Source: Blastocystis hominis
Taxonomy: Eukaryota; Sar; Bigyra; Opalinata; Blastocystidae
Direction: 5' to 3'
NCBI RefSeq assembly: GCF_000151665.1
Contig: NW_013171866.1
Span: 682,001-746,000 of the forward strand
DNA length: 64,000 bases
Shown: one piece after another, positions 9,464 to 20,540 of the stretch
Numbering within the stretch: position 1 is the first letter of the stretch
How the letters are laid out: every line of letters starts with the position of its first letter
Program-made: the position numbers and the translations under genes
Notes under the pieces: model-generated
Told to the model about the DNA's origin: nothing
Databases searched by the model: none
What the model saw: only the letters and a program-made list of their open reading frames with translations

Positions 9464-11349
9464 ATGTCATCCGTAGTTGATTCTCGAGCGATGGGAGTAA
9501 TGAAGTTAACGGTATTTAAGGAATAGGGATCGAAGTCTAAACAGCGCGAGTTTAAAGATTTTCTAGAAGAATCTGGCATCGTGAAGTGTATTAATGTGGC
9601 GTTTTCTACTCTATTTGACCAACGACCTAAGACGGAGGAAGGTTTAGTGTACCTCTTGCTTCCTGTTTCTTAATTTAGAACGTTCCAACGCATTATGGCA
9701 AAGAGCTACATTTTGGAAATCGAAGGAGACAAACAGAAAATCGAGGAATATGCGAAGCAGAATTTCGATCTGAATAATGAGAAAGCTAATTTGATTCGAG
9801 AGAACCAAAACCTTCGTATTGAGAACATGGAGTTGAGACGGTTAAGGAAACAAGAACGGAAAGAAAAGAAACAGATCCGAAAGCAGCTTATTCAAATTCG
9901 AAAAGAGCTTCGGTTAGTCGTATTTATTTCTGGTGGGAATTCACTGTAGAATCCGAACGCAGCGTCCCTCCCTGAAGTGGAAGAGGAGGTTTCCTCTTCG
10001 GACAGTGACTCGGACATCGAGATTCCTCTAAATCTAGCGATGTCTTCGCCTGGACCTGTAGGCTCTCTTCCAGCTGTTGTCCGTAGATTGATCTGTCCAG
10101 CCCCAATGCTGGTAGTGGCCCTGTATCTGCGATTGGCTCTCCCAAGTTGCAGACCGGAATTCCGCTGATGAGTCCTGTAGGAAACGGATTGCCGGTGGAT
10201 GATTGATCGTAGGGATCGAGCGGGAAGCCCGAGTCTGGAATGGCAGGATCGCCTCAGCCTATATTGGGCACGAGTGCAGGTAGTGAGAATGTGTCTGCAA
10301 TGAAGAAGGATAATCCTGCCCCTGCTTCTCCTTCTGGTGGAGCAAACGATTTCTTGGCAGAGATCAGAGCCAAGGGTGGTGCTGCCGCTCTGAAAAAGGA
10401 TAATCCTGCTCCTGCTCTCAAGAAGGATAACCCTGCTCCTGCTTCTCCCTCTGGAGCCGGAGGAAATGATTTCCTTGCTGAAATCAGAGCGAAGGGTGGT
10501 GCTGCCGCTCTGAAGAAGGATAATCCTGCTCCTGCTTCTCCTTCCGGTGGAGCAAACGATTTCTTGGCAGAGATCAGAGCGAAGGGTGGTGCTGCCGCTC
10601 TCAAGAAGGACAATCCCGCTCCTGCTTCCGCCCCTGCTTCTGGTGGAGCAAACGATTTCTTAGCAGAGATTCGAGCCAAGGGTGGTGCTGCTGCCCTTAA
10701 AAAGGACAATCCTGCCCCTGCTTCAGGAGGAGGCGATTTCTTGGCAGAAATCAGAGCGAAGGGAGGCGCAGCTGCTCTCAAGAAAGACAACCCTGCCCCT
10801 GCTTCTGGTGGAAATGATTTCCTCGCTGAAATCAGAGCGAAGGGAGGCGCAGCTGCTCTGAAAAAGGACAATCCCGCTCCTGCTGCAACTGGTACCGGTG
10901 GAGGCGATTTCCTCGCTGAGATTCGAGCCAAGGGAGGCGCAGCCGCTCTCAAGAAAGACAACCCTGCCCCTGCTTCTAGCGGAGGTGATTTCTTGGCAGA
11001 AATCAGAGCGAAGGGAGGCGCAGCCGCCCTTAAGAAGGATAATCCTGCCCCTGCTTCTAGCGGAGGTGATTTCTTAGCAGAGATTCGAGCCAAGGGTGGC
11101 GCTGCTGCTCTCAAGAAAGACAATCCCGCCCCTGCTTCTAGCGGAGGTGATTTCTTGGCAGAAATCAGAGCGAAGGGAGGTGCTGCTGCCCTTAAGAAGG
11201 ACAATCCTACCACAGGTACTCTCCCTCCTTCATTCAAGAGAGACAGCTCGTCTTCATCATTACCTCCCCGCATCTCAACTTCAGGAGGTGACTTTTTAGC
11301 AGAGATCAGAGCAAGAGGAGGAGCTGCTTCATTAAAAAAGTCTAACTAA
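9464..11349 (+). CDS. MYCBP-like coiled-coil protein with 11 WH2-like repeats
   Basis: Predicted actin-binding scaffold of about 560 residues. The N-terminal exons give KQREFKDFLEESGIV and LVTFQRIMAKSY, close to the c-Myc-binding protein (MYCBP/AMY-1) fold, which begins SKREQFRRYLEKSGV. A strongly charged coiled coil follows (ENQNLRIENMELRRLRKQ), then an acidic Ser-rich linker. The large last exon (from about 10240) has 11 near-identical units DFLAEIRAKGGAAALKK separated by DNPAPAS linkers. Each fits the WH2 pattern (LLxxIxxGxxLKK) that binds monomeric actin. Tandem WH2 domains occur in actin nucleators such as Spire. Introns are 29-36 nt. The joins at 9525-9675 and 9925-9960 hold the two halves in one frame, but a split into two genes is not excluded. 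Confidence 0.72.
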
Positions 11350-11436
11350 AATAGTATTGTGTTTTGATGTGGAGGGAAATGTTTATTGGATCACACACCT
11401 CATTCTTGATATTGCAATTTCTAGTTATACAATACT

Positions 11437-11945
11437 ATGGAAAATAAGAGGAAAGGTGAAGGTTCTTGTTCGTAATGACGAAAAGGAATTCCAAAGGATG
11501 AAAGTGAAGAAAAAAGAGCGCATATTTCAGGTCCAGAGCCAGCACCAAAGGAGGAGGAGTACGAGCCTTTCTGGACTGTTGAAATAGAATTTGCGATTCG
11601 ACGGAGCTGACGGAATATACAGAATTCGATAATACAAATTCTATTTCCACCAGTCTTCATGACTTTCAGACTCGAATGGGAGAGTTTGTAGCAAAGTACC
11701 ACGACCTATTTGCGTATTTTAGATGAACAAGACTCATTCCAGAGATGTTCTAAAGCATATTAGCGAGATCAAAGCAGAGACAGCATCCTATATCAGTGAA
11801 CTAGAAAACGTTTTCAGAACGGATTTCCTCTTACCTTTAGGAGCAAGATCTTCTGGATAAGCAACTTGCGTTTCTCACAGAGAAGACACTCGCCCTCCAG
11901 AAAACCATCATGGGTCTTCTAGGAAAAAACAATTTTGTAGAATAA
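11437..11945 (+). CDS. Small coiled-coil protein, unknown
   Basis: Five exons joined by 29-31 nt GT-AG introns give about 130 residues: MENKRKGIPKDESEEKR, an acidic linker (EEEYEPFWT), then two helices (LHDFQTRMGEFVAKYHDLF; ISEIKAETASYISELENEQ) and a C-terminal coil ending LLGKNNFVE. Coiled coil is the only recognisable feature, and I cannot name a family. The TAA at 11943-11945 is followed at 11948 by TGTTTGTT. Cleavage at the usual place, after the T at 11943, would recreate the same TAA, so the stop is specified both ways. Confidence 0.65.
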
Positions 11946-11947
11946 TC

Positions 11948-11955
11948 TGTTTGTT
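11948..11955 (+). terminator. TGTTTGTT 3'-end element of the coiled-coil gene
   Basis: The octamer lies with a 4-nt spacer (AATC) after the first T of the stop codon, and the HydE start codon follows only 39 nt later. Confidence 0.65.
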
Positions 11956-11993
11956 GTTGAAATCATTTATATTCCTTCCACAAAGTACTCGTC

Positions 11994-13604
11994 ATGATTC
12001 CTTGCTTTGCGAGAAGGGCATGTCGCTTTACTCGGTTGCTTTCGACAGCAACTGGAAATGCTGCCTGGAGTGAAGAAGCGATTCGTACCATTTTGCTATG
12101 GGAAATCAGATATAGAACCTTTTTCAAAGTTTGTTGGAAAGTCAATTCGAAAGGGTAGTTGTCTCCTTTTGATGTGATGCCTAGGAGAGAGTATTGACCT
12201 ATCGCAGCAGCAATTAGAAGATTTGATATCGACAGAAGATGAGAAATTAGTTGGAAATACAGCAGCGTTATCACTTTTAGGCGCAAGCATATATTTTGCA
12301 TGCGAACTCGGTCACTGAAGTTCACTTCTCTAACGAAATCTCTCTCCATGGGTTTATGGGTAGGACTCACAACTCCTTGTAATGGTCGCAGATTTGCATA
12401 ATATGTGTGAACGGAACTGTCAGCATTGCTGGATGCGTCGTGCAAATAAGGATGTCAAGCGCTTTATGTGCTTTCCTGTTTGATTCGTTTTCTCGTTTTA
12501 TGTAGACCCACGTCTATGACAATATGGAGTGGCTGTACAACAACGGAATCGGGACCATTGTGATTTGCAGTGGAGAGTTCAACAACGAAGGCCGTACCGA
12601 GTTCATCGAGAACATTATCCACAACACCATCGATAAGAGCAAAGAAATCGATAAGGGGCTTCGAGTCTGTTGTCTTCGCTCTGCCTCACCCACAGGAAAA
12701 GAAGGGCGACTTCTCCGGAGGGGCAGCCATCCAAATCGGTCTGCAGATGGGGGAAATTCCTTTAAACACTGGAAAGCGGTACTTCAAAAACGGAGCCAAT
12801 CTGTTTTACCTGCGAATGGAAGCGATGGACCGCCTCCTCTACAAGGATGTGTTCATTCGAGAGAGAGGATACGACGAGCGATGCGAGTAGCGTTTCGATT
12901 TGTTTTTTCGAATGAAGGAACATCAAAAAGATGATGAAAATGGGGTATGAAGTGTACTCGGGAACGATCGTGGGGCTCCCCTTCCAGACCGACGAGAATC
13001 TCGTGGAGGACATTCTGGGAATGAAAGAGCTGGGCGTGGACGGCTTGGAGTAGCGGTTCGGAGCGCAGCTGACGCGTAGCTTTGATGTGTACATGCCTAC
13101 AAAGGACACGCCGATCTATCCCTTCTGGAGAGAGCAGAACGATGTGGGACAGAGCGTCATAGAATGAACGGTAGAATCAGTACAGACCCTACCTGGAGCG
13201 GTCCTTCCAGCGACTGAAGCGGATGATCGCGTTGAGTCGGATCGTGATGCCCTCGGTGAGCATTACCACCTCTGAGCTGCACTTGCTGCTCCACGCGAAC
13301 GGCATGCAGGAGATTCTGAACGCGGGCGCCAACGTGGTGAAGATGTTCTCGGGACCGCGATGGACGCGACAGTTCAACTTGGTTTGCGTGACGCCCAGGC
13401 CTGATGTTTCTAGTACTTCGACGAGATGCAGCCGGCCTTCCCCGAGGACTACGTCTTGCAGCACAATCTTCAGGTGATCCAGGAAGCAGGGAAGATCGTG
13501 GGGAGCGCTGATGCAGCTCTGATGTGTAGCCAGTCCTCACGCGCGCGGTTATCAACTCACCGGCGTACATTCGACGGATTAGTTCCTCTTTATGGAGTGT
13601 TTGA
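11994..13604 (+). CDS. hydE: [FeFe]-hydrogenase maturase HydE, radical SAM
   Basis: Radical SAM enzyme that helps build the H-cluster of [FeFe]-hydrogenase in the mitochondrion-related organelle. About a dozen exons with 28-32 nt introns join in frame to about 420 residues. The N-terminus MIPCFARRACRFTRLLSTA is a typical mitochondrial leader. The cluster motif CERNCQHC (CX3CX2C) follows LHGFMDLHNM. Then come TIVICSGEF, YFKNGANLFYLRMEA (family RYLLRHETA), GYEVYSGTIVGLPFQTDENL (family GSMVGLPGQT), KDTPIYPFW and LNAGANVVKM (family CGANVIMPN). HydG shares the CX3CX2C motif, but the VGLPFQT and GANV segments fit HydE better. The long minus-strand frame at 11963-12445 is its shadow. It ends TGA at 13604, 47 bp from the convergent RPL18A stop. 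Confidence 0.86.
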
Positions 13605-13611
13605 TGCATGA

Positions 13612-13619
13612 AACAAACA
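13612..13619 (-). terminator. TGTTTGTT 3'-end element of RPL18A (minus)
   Basis: Reads AACAAACA on the plus strand, about 35 nt past the RPL18A stop and inside the 47-bp gap shared with the convergent HydE gene. Confidence 0.6.
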
Positions 13620-13651
13620 ACCGACTGTGCCAATCCAATTTATCAACACGC

Positions 13652-14284
13652 TTAACGACGGCAGGTAGAAGGTCTGGTAGCAAGGAAGGTGCTGCGGTAC
13701 TTCTTGGACTCAGCACGGTACTGGCGGTGGGGCAGAGCGTACTTCACGTTCTTGTGAGTGTACATGATGTTCTGGTGTCTTCTCAGATCCTCATCGGCCA
13801 CCACAGCGGTCTTGATGATCTGGATCGATCGGTCACGAGCACGGTGGGTACCAGCCATCTCAGAATAGCACTGCTTGACAGCACCAATCAGAGAGGTGTC
13901 GCGGTACTCCTTGTACATGTTGTGAGTACCAGAGCGAGAGTTGTAGCGCAGCCAGATTCCGTAGTTCTTCACCTCGCCACTCTTCTCGAAGATCTAGCAA
14001 AATCACCAACCGCTCCACAAACACGAACCTCGTTCACAGCGAGAATCTCTCCAGTTCCCTTCTTCATCTTGTGAAGTCTGTGCATGAAATACCAGTAACG
14101 AGACTTGGCAGTCACAGGATTGGGAGCAAAGAGTCTCATGCGGAAGATTTCGGGCTCAGGGTCGTTCTCCGTGGGAAGTCTGCGACCAACAACGTGGTAG
14201 TAGTGAATCTAGGCAAAAATGAGCACTTTCGCCACAAAGAGACCAAGAAAATCAACAAACTGCAGAACGAAACCCTACAGGCAT
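13652..14284 (-). CDS. RPL18A: 60S ribosomal protein L18a (eL20)
   Basis: Cytosolic large-subunit protein. Exon 1 encodes only Met-Pro. After an intron of about 70 nt comes [20 protein letters not shown], then [20 protein letters not shown] 35-nt intron precedes [20 protein letters not shown], and the conserved [12 protein letters not shown] and [20 protein letters not shown] follow, ending TAA. The match to human L18a runs the whole length of about 175 residues. As in RPL8, the first intron is unusually long and lies next to the start codon. The gene converges with HydE. Confidence 0.95.
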
Positions 14285-14647
14285 ATTGACAACAATAAAT
14301 GCGAAAGGCACAAGCTATTCTATTGAATTGATGTCGCCAACAAAGCGATGAAACCCCCACAGATTCCGCCGTGACCCATGAGCGACTTCCCTGTATTTTT
14401 TCTAGTATAATTTTCAGGTCACGAATTCCAGATTCTGAAGTGGCACAATCCAAAAAGACAATATAGAGTGGTGTTGACGGTTTGTAAATAGCAACATCCA
14501 GTGTAACCTGTAGTTTTGTGTGTGATCCTAGGATATAGAAAATAGTGATAATGTCGACTCGATACAAGGGATATGGAACTGATAAGCATATCCCTCTAAT
14601 CTAGGGATCAACGAGACTGTTTTAGAGTTCATTTTCATTATTGTTCG
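14285..14647. other. Divergent intergenic region, weak minus-strand frame
   Basis: Between the starts of RPL18A and malate dehydrogenase. A minus-strand frame is open from 14567 into the RPL18A first intron (VTLDVAIYKPSTPLYIVFLD is its most protein-like part). It has no recognisable family and no clear end, so I do not call a gene. No RNA gene was recognised. Confidence 0.35.
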
Positions 14648-15713
14648 ATGTTTTCTCTTCGTTTCTCACGATTCTTTTCTGGTTCTGTGATCGTTGCACA
14701 TATTGTACTACTTTAAATGCAGGGAGCCAGGGTGGCCGTGGTAGGAGCTTCGGGAGGAATCGGTCAGCCTTTATCACTGCTCTTAAAGTTGAATCCGCTG
14801 GTTCGTGAGTTGGCTCTGTACGATCTCAACCGTCCTCCGGGCGTTGCAGTGGATTTGTCACACATCAACTCTCCGTGTGAGGTGTATGGGTTAAGAGGCG
14901 TGGCCAATCTTCCCGAAATTCTCACAGGAAGTGATGTCGTGGTGATTCCAGCAGGAGTTCCGCGAAAGCCAGGGATGACTCGAGACGATCTCTTTGTCAT
15001 GAATGCAAAAGTGGGACTTCAGCTAGCAGATTACTGCAGTCGGTACGTTGAACAGTCTCTTTTGTGAAATCAGATATTGTCCAGAAGCCAAAGTCTTGCT
15101 CATCACGAATCCCATCAATTCAATTCTTCCTCTTTTCAATGAGGTGTATCGTCGGCGTGGAATCGACGCAAACAATCGACTCTTTGGAATTACTCTTCTC
15201 GACTCCATTCGTGCCTCCACCTTTATCGCAGCCGCCCTTCACGTTTCGCCTCACCTCATCCATATTCCTGTCGTGGGAGGCCACGCAGGCACCACAATCA
15301 TCCCTTTGCTCTCCCAACTTCCTTTAGGGATGCTTCGATTGCTCGATATTCCCGACATCACAACGCGAATCCAATTTGCAGGCGATGAAGTTGTGTCTGC
15401 CAAAGAAGGCAATGGCTCTGCAACTCTGGCGATGGCCTATGCTGCGTCGGAGTTCACGACAGCTGTGCTGCGAGCGATGAACGGAGAAGAAAATGTCATC
15501 GAACCAGCGTTTGTCAGGCAGGACTTTGAGAGTTGCCACTATTTTTCATCGCTTGTACGACTTGGGAGGAATGGAATGGAGGAGGCTCTTCCATTACCTT
15601 CGAATATGTCGTTTTTTGAAAGAGAAGCGATTAAGAAAGCCATGCCGGTGCTGAAGAAGCAGGCACAGAAGGGAATTGACTTTGTGACGCGAGAAATGGT
15701 TTTGTGTGTTTGA
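14648..15713 (+). CDS. MDH: Malate dehydrogenase, organellar type
   Basis: NAD-dependent interconversion of malate and oxaloacetate in the mitochondrion-related organelle. Exon 1 (ATG at 14648) encodes [13 protein letters not shown], a targeting leader; a 36-nt intron then joins to [20 protein letters not shown], the NAD-binding glycine motif. A second 31-nt intron lies at 15043-15073. Later landmarks are [38 protein letters not shown] and the active-site [14 protein letters not shown]. Length, about 330 residues, is normal. The ATG at 14717 lies inside the intron and is not the start. It ends TGA at 15713, 21 bp from the stop of the convergent AN1 zinc-finger gene. Confidence 0.95.
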
Positions 15714-15734
15714 GAAAACAAAAGTTGGGATATG

Positions 15735-16256
15735 TTACATAGAAGAACTAGCTCTTCTCCCCAGCTTAAAATACTTCTGGAACAGAGAAAACTTTTGAGC
15801 CTTTACAGGATGGCAATCATGATCCTCAGAAAAACGGTGCCTACATTCGCAAAAAGAGAGAGAACTTACTTGAGGCAAACCTCTTGACCGCACTTGTCAC
15901 ACTTTATCGTATTCACTGCATACAGCTTCTCCTTACATCCCGGAACGGGACATCGTTTAACGACTTTCTTTTCAGGAAAGCAATTGTAGCGTAAGTGCTC
16001 ATTTACCTATATGAAATGCACAACTAAACTATTATACGAGGATGCTGACATCGACTCCTTGTATAAGCTGAATGGGTTGATTGCAGTACTTGCATAAAAC
16101 AACTTCCTTGTTTCCTTTGCTGGCATTCGGACATTTGTGGTCTTCGTATCGGATGTGATTCACGCAAAAGTATTTTCCGCAAAAGTTGCATTTCATAGGA
16201 AGAATATCCCTTTGTCTACAAAGGGAGCAGTGTTCTCCCAAATCATCAAACTCCAT
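15735..16256 (-). CDS. AN1-type zinc-finger protein (ZFAND2-like)
   Basis: Predicted ubiquitin/proteasome-linked zinc-finger protein. Three exons with introns of 29-31 nt. It begins MEFDDLGEHCSLCRQRDILP, matching ZFAND2 (MEFPDLGKHC). The first AN1 finger is CNFCGKYFCVNHIRYEDHKC. The second is CPVPGCKEKLYAVNTIKC followed by CGQEVCLKHRFSEDHDC. The C-terminus ends LGRRASSSM. Two tandem AN1 fingers with little else fits the short ZFAND2/cuz1 group, which associates with p97 and the 26S proteasome under stress. It is shorter than human ZFAND2B and lacks its ubiquitin-interacting motifs. It is convergent with MDH. Confidence 0.88.
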
Positions 16257-16371
16257 TTTGGAAAAGAAAAATGCAATTAAAAATGAAAAATTCTTTTTAC
16301 GTGTTAGGCGTTACAGTCGAAGTTTCGAAGAAAAATCGATTTGCATAACTGAAACAAACAATTCCAAAATG

Positions 16372-19047
16372 TTACATTTCTCGATAAAAATTCTTTAGCT
16401 TGCGGATATGGCAAGAATCCATCCAAACAATCACTGCCATGATAATGAGCAAACAAAGAAAGATGAGTGCTGTTAGAGATCGTAAAGTCGCCCAATCCCA
16501 CTTGTATTGCCTATGATAAATCTCCCGCTCCACCTCCGAATAGAAAACGCTGCAGACATCTTCATGGCTTCCATAAATGCACGAAAAACCAGCAGTGTCT
16601 GAGAACAGTCCGGTAGTAATCCGAGAAGAGGAGGAGGAGGAGGAAGAAGAAGAAGAAGATAATGAGGAAGAGGAAGATAATGAGGAAGAAGAAGAAGAAG
16701 AAGAAGAAGTCAAAGAAAGCGGCTTCATCAGCCAATTCAGTTCCTCAGAGAAATCTACGCTTCACACAGGTCCCAGATTCGCACCCAGCTGGAAAATGCA
16801 CGTAAAGCAGCGCGGGAGCGCGAGACACTTCGTATGCTCCGTGACCAGCTCGCACTGCGTGGTGTTGAACGACAAATGCACCGCGACGGTCTGCATCTCC
16901 GAGACATTCCTCGTCAGCGGGATGAACAAAATCTACTTCCAAGCCCTTCTCTCTCCCCACTTCCAGCGTCTCGCCGCGCCTCCCTCCCTCGAACAGCTTC
17001 TCTCCCGACAGCAGCGTCGCGATCTCCGCCTCCACCACCATTTCCACCCCCGATTTCCCCTTTACCACCGTATTCCGAGGCGTTTCCATCTCCCCGTCCT
17101 TCACCACGAACACGCTCAGAAACGGAGAAAACCGCGAGTTCAGCACCGTCGGCAGCATGTCCGTCAGAATCGCGTCGTGTTCCCCGCGGTTATACACCCA
17201 CACCGACTTCCGCACCGTCGCCGTCCCCTCCGAAACGCCCAGCTGGAAGTCGAGTTCCGCGGGTTCCGCCTGCATTCGGACGTCGCATCCAATTCGCCGC
17301 TCCCCGAAGCAGATTCCCGCGCAATCCTGGTCGCTGTTCGCCGTGTGGTCTGTGTCGGATCCCCGCGGTTCTCGCCTACTGGACGTTCCTCCGCTGCACA
17401 CGCCGCAGTCGTCGAGCTGCGCGTGCCCGTTGCACACCCCCATGCAGTCCACCGTCTACGTCCCAGTCCCGCGGGAATCTCACCTCCCCGCGGCAACAAT
17501 CGCGACCCCCTGAAAGCGTCGCGGCGACGACCGCAGAACCGCGGCAAGCGCTCTCGCAGTCCAGATCCGCGGGGAGGCAGCACGTGCCGTCGGTGTCGAC
17601 GATTTCCCCGCGGGCGCAGGCTTCCGCGGTAAACCCGTAGATTTCGCCGTCGTCGCCCAGACACTGATCCGCGGGGATGATCCAGGAAGAGCAGACGCCG
17701 CAGTGGTCGCACGTGCCGTTCGATTCGCAGGGGGAAACCGGGGAAACTGGAGAAACTGGGGAAACCGAGGTAACCGAGGAAACCGAGGTAACCGAGGACG
17801 ATGTGGAATGCATCGTGGAAACCGTGGAAACCGTAGAATTGGAGATAAAGACAGAAAGTGGAAACGTGGAAGTGAGTCGGTTCCAGGTGGAATTGACCGA
17901 GGAGCGAAGTCTACAAAAAGAGGGAAAAAAGCGGCAAAAACTGGAGGGAAACCGAAACGGATCCCTGCAACCCGGTAAAATCCGGCTCCAAACACAAAAT
18001 TTCCCGCGGGGATACGATTCTAATGAAAACCCCTGCGAAATGCAAACAAAACCGCGGCAACGCGGGATGTGCCGATGACGCAGCGGAAGTTGGAATTCGA
18101 AAGAAGTGCAAAGGAGAAATAGGGAAACGTCAGGGACAAGTTGGTGGGAACTAAAAAAAAGGCGGGAAGGCGAAGAAAACTGCCCGGGAAAATCGTGTAG
18201 GGGGTCAGACAGAATTCCGTGGGGGTCAAAACGAAGAGTTCCACGTGGGAGAAGACAAAACCGCGGGGATCGGAGAATTGGTCGGTGATCGCGGTTATTG
18301 TGCGGAAATTGGCGTAATGCCCGAGAGTGTTAAAATCCCTTCGGTAAACGTGGAAACAGAGAACTACCACATCTGATTGTTTGTGAAATAGTAATTCCCG
18401 CGGGTTGAATAGTCGATTTCGCGAAGAAAAGGGCGGATTCCGACGAATCCGCGCTTTCGATTGGCAATGGGCGGAATCGGCCATTGGATGTCTTTGTAAC
18501 AAAAAACAATGTCGCCTGCGCGGTAGATAACAACCATAAACGAATTATAGCTCGTGCCGTAGTAATCGGGAACATCGTTCCAAATAAAAATGGCACGGTC
18601 CGATTCGAGGCGATATAAAATCGCTGTCGTGTTTTTCCCTAAGGGAGGAATCTGCACACCATTACCTTCCTTGCAAAATCATTACTAAATCTGTCAAATA
18701 GGGAGCAATGAGAGTATCGTAAAACGTTGTATCGATCGTACAGGGTTCACGCTCAAAATAACCCCGGCAACGCGGTGTTGCAGTGATCGATAAATATCCA
18801 TTCGGAGAGATCCAAACATGCCGCACTTTTTTATCATAAAAGGGAAACTCGAACTACAATCATACGAATTGAAGAATATTACCGGTAGTTCTACTCTCTC
18901 CATGAGGGAGTCGTCGTAATTCACGATCCAGGATTCATTAAAAGTCAACGAATCCACATCGATCGGTTCTATCGAAAATAACATGTCAGTATACTGGATT
19001 CCACATGCCTGATAAAACAGGCAACATAAAATCCATAACACAATCAT
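16372..19047 (-). CDS. Cys-rich single-pass surface protein, unknown
   Basis: Starts MIVLWILCCLFYQACGIQ, a signal peptide. The extracellular part begins with a beta-rich domain (FMVVIYRAGDIVFCYKDIQW, GFVGIRPF) of the kind often placed beside NIDO-like regions. A Ser/Val/Pro spacer leads to Cys repeats: CDHCGVCSSW, CMGVCNGHAQLDDCGVCSGG, DCAGICFGERRIGC. A beta-rich segment (VRKSVWVYNRGEHDAILTDM) and a poly-Ser stretch (16628-16715) follow. One membrane helix (LTALIFLCLLIIMAVIVW) and a short basic tail end the protein. Introns are 28-34 nt; several joins between 17400 and 18100, and near 16750, are uncertain. CGVCxG units occur in secreted stramenopile proteins. Likely a cell-surface receptor or coat protein. 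Confidence 0.6.
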
Positions 19048-19086
19048 TCTTTGTATGGGAGTTTCGTTTTCTAAGGTTTCTCAAAT

Positions 19087-20515
19087 ATGCAGCAACAGGG
19101 AAGAATTACTGTGCGCGGTCCATTCAGAGAGAATGAGAAGGACAAGTATGTTGCGCTGCTAAAGGGACACCCCTTCAATACGGAGGCATCCTTTTTTCTC
19201 CCTACTATAGGTTCAAACAAACGCAAATCGGGACTAGAGTATGGACTGTAGGTGAAAATCAGTTGTAGGTTTTTTGGTGACGAAGATGATGATACAACGT
19301 TCTTGTCGTTCAATACAGCTCCAAATTCTAAATCCGTTTTGACCAATGATATTGGGTTTTACTATTCGATTCATGGTCCTCCCCATTTGTTTTTCGAGGT
19401 TTTTATTGTTTCGGCACTAGTCTGATTCGTTAGGAACCATTTTATTCCACATATGTCGCTGTTCCTAACGGACTCACGCTTTCCACAGTGGATACTCCCA
19501 AAGACAGCTGCAACACACTCTGTATCATATATGGACAATACCTCGTTCTAACAGTCGATGCTGAAAGTTATGTGCGTTTGGGCTTGGTTGGAAAGCACGC
19601 CTCATCTCGTCCTTATTCCAAAGATCACTATTTCATATCGGTTCCTTTGAAAGGATTGTCTTCCACAAGTAAGCTGCTGAGTCGTGTTCGGGACTGTTTG
19701 AAGGAGGTAGTCTGCGTGTCTATCTGTAAATACGTGAGATTGCTCCGTTATCGATGCATTGCTTTTATGGAAGAGGCGAGATCGACTTCCCCTCCACTTT
19801 TACCGTGCAGCGTGTTGAGAACCGTTCCTCTTCCCACAAAATTTCGTCTATTCCCATCTTAAAGCTTTCTTCCAGCTTCTTTGAAAGTGCATTATCTCCA
19901 TTCGATCTCGATCGGGATTCTCTTCCAAACGAGACCTATCTCCAATTCAAAGAAGAAAAGCAGCATGTTCCCATTCCTTTTTTTTCCTTTTTTCATAGAA
20001 CCGCGAGAGCATTTTGCTGGGATTGCTCGATTGGATGGGTCTCGTGTTATCGCAATGTAGCGACATGAGTACGATTTTCTCTGTGTTTTGCAATGAATTT
20101 AGAGTGTTTTGTCCAAACCGAACTCTCCAAGTTTGCCATCAGCGCCGCCTTCGAACGCGAGGACGCAACTGATTCGAATTCGATCGAAGTCGTGCGGACG
20201 CAGGGCTGGATTTCCACAGCGTCGCTTCTAGAGTCGCTTTGTCTGCCTGTCCTTTCCCCTAGAAAACTGGAATTCCTGAATTCGCAGGTCCAGAACGGCT
20301 CGTATCCCTTCGCTTTGGCCTTCGTGAGCGGCGGTCGGGACTGCGGAGGCACGTGAATTCCGAGGTTTTTCACCGCGTAGTGCAGTGGATGCTCGGGAAC
20401 GCGCTCTCCGAATTCCAGTTCGCGCTCAACGACGCCGCGCAGTACGCGGTGCTGCTGCTCCCCGACGGGCAGCGCTTCGTGTTTCTCCTCGCGGCCGACT
20501 GCGAGTCCCGTCTTT
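19087..20515 (+). CDS. RPP40: RNase P/MRP subunit RPP40
   Basis: Protein subunit of nuclear RNase P/MRP, which processes tRNA and rRNA precursors. Exons join through introns of about 28-43 nt: MQQQGRITVRGPFRENEKDK, then GFYYSIHGPPHLFFE, DSCNTLCIIYGQYLVLTVDA and YVRLGLVGKHASSRPYSK, which track human RPP40 (ALTYNTHIDEDNTVALLPNG, YEETGLQGHPSQFSGRK). The C-terminal LLGLLDWMGLVLSQCSDM and PFALAFVSG match its ELFDWLGAVFSNVDLN and TLSVQGFAD. The last exon (WMLGNALSEFQFALNDAAQY) has no encoded stop before the TGTTTGTT at 20520. Cleavage after the T at 20515 would make a TAA. The last intron (about 47 nt) is the least certain join. Confidence 0.78.
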
Positions 20516-20519
20516 CTCT

Positions 20520-20536
20520 TGTTTGTTCAACAAACA
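20520..20536. terminator. Back-to-back TGTTTGTT elements forming a palindrome
   Basis: TGTTTGTT (20520-20527, plus) and its reverse complement AACAAACA (20529-20536) are separated by one base. Each belongs to one of two converging genes, RPP40 and the gene at 20541-22457. On each strand the element follows, after exactly four bases, a T in first codon position that poly(A) addition would turn into TAA. Confidence 0.75.
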
Positions 20537-20540
20537 CGCC

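Noticed and set aside
9924-10168. Possible gene boundary between the MYCBP-like part and the WH2 part
   Set aside because: A 33-nt intron with TAG acceptor and a 29-nt intron keep one frame, there is no TGTTTGTT in between, and no good start codon follows. Kept as one gene, with the caveat stated.
10254-11273. Minus-strand repetitive frame of 339 codons
   Set aside because: Exact antisense of the WH2 repeats, and its repeat logic follows the plus-strand protein.
11963-12445. Minus-strand frame of 160 codons with a hydrophobic stretch
   Set aside because: The plus strand here carries the first exons of HydE, including leader and radical SAM motif, with well-placed introns. The minus frame is a shadow.
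14136-14567. Minus-strand frame overlapping the RPL18A 5' region as a separate gene
   Set aside because: No clear start, no clear end, and it runs into the RPL18A first intron. No family resemblance.
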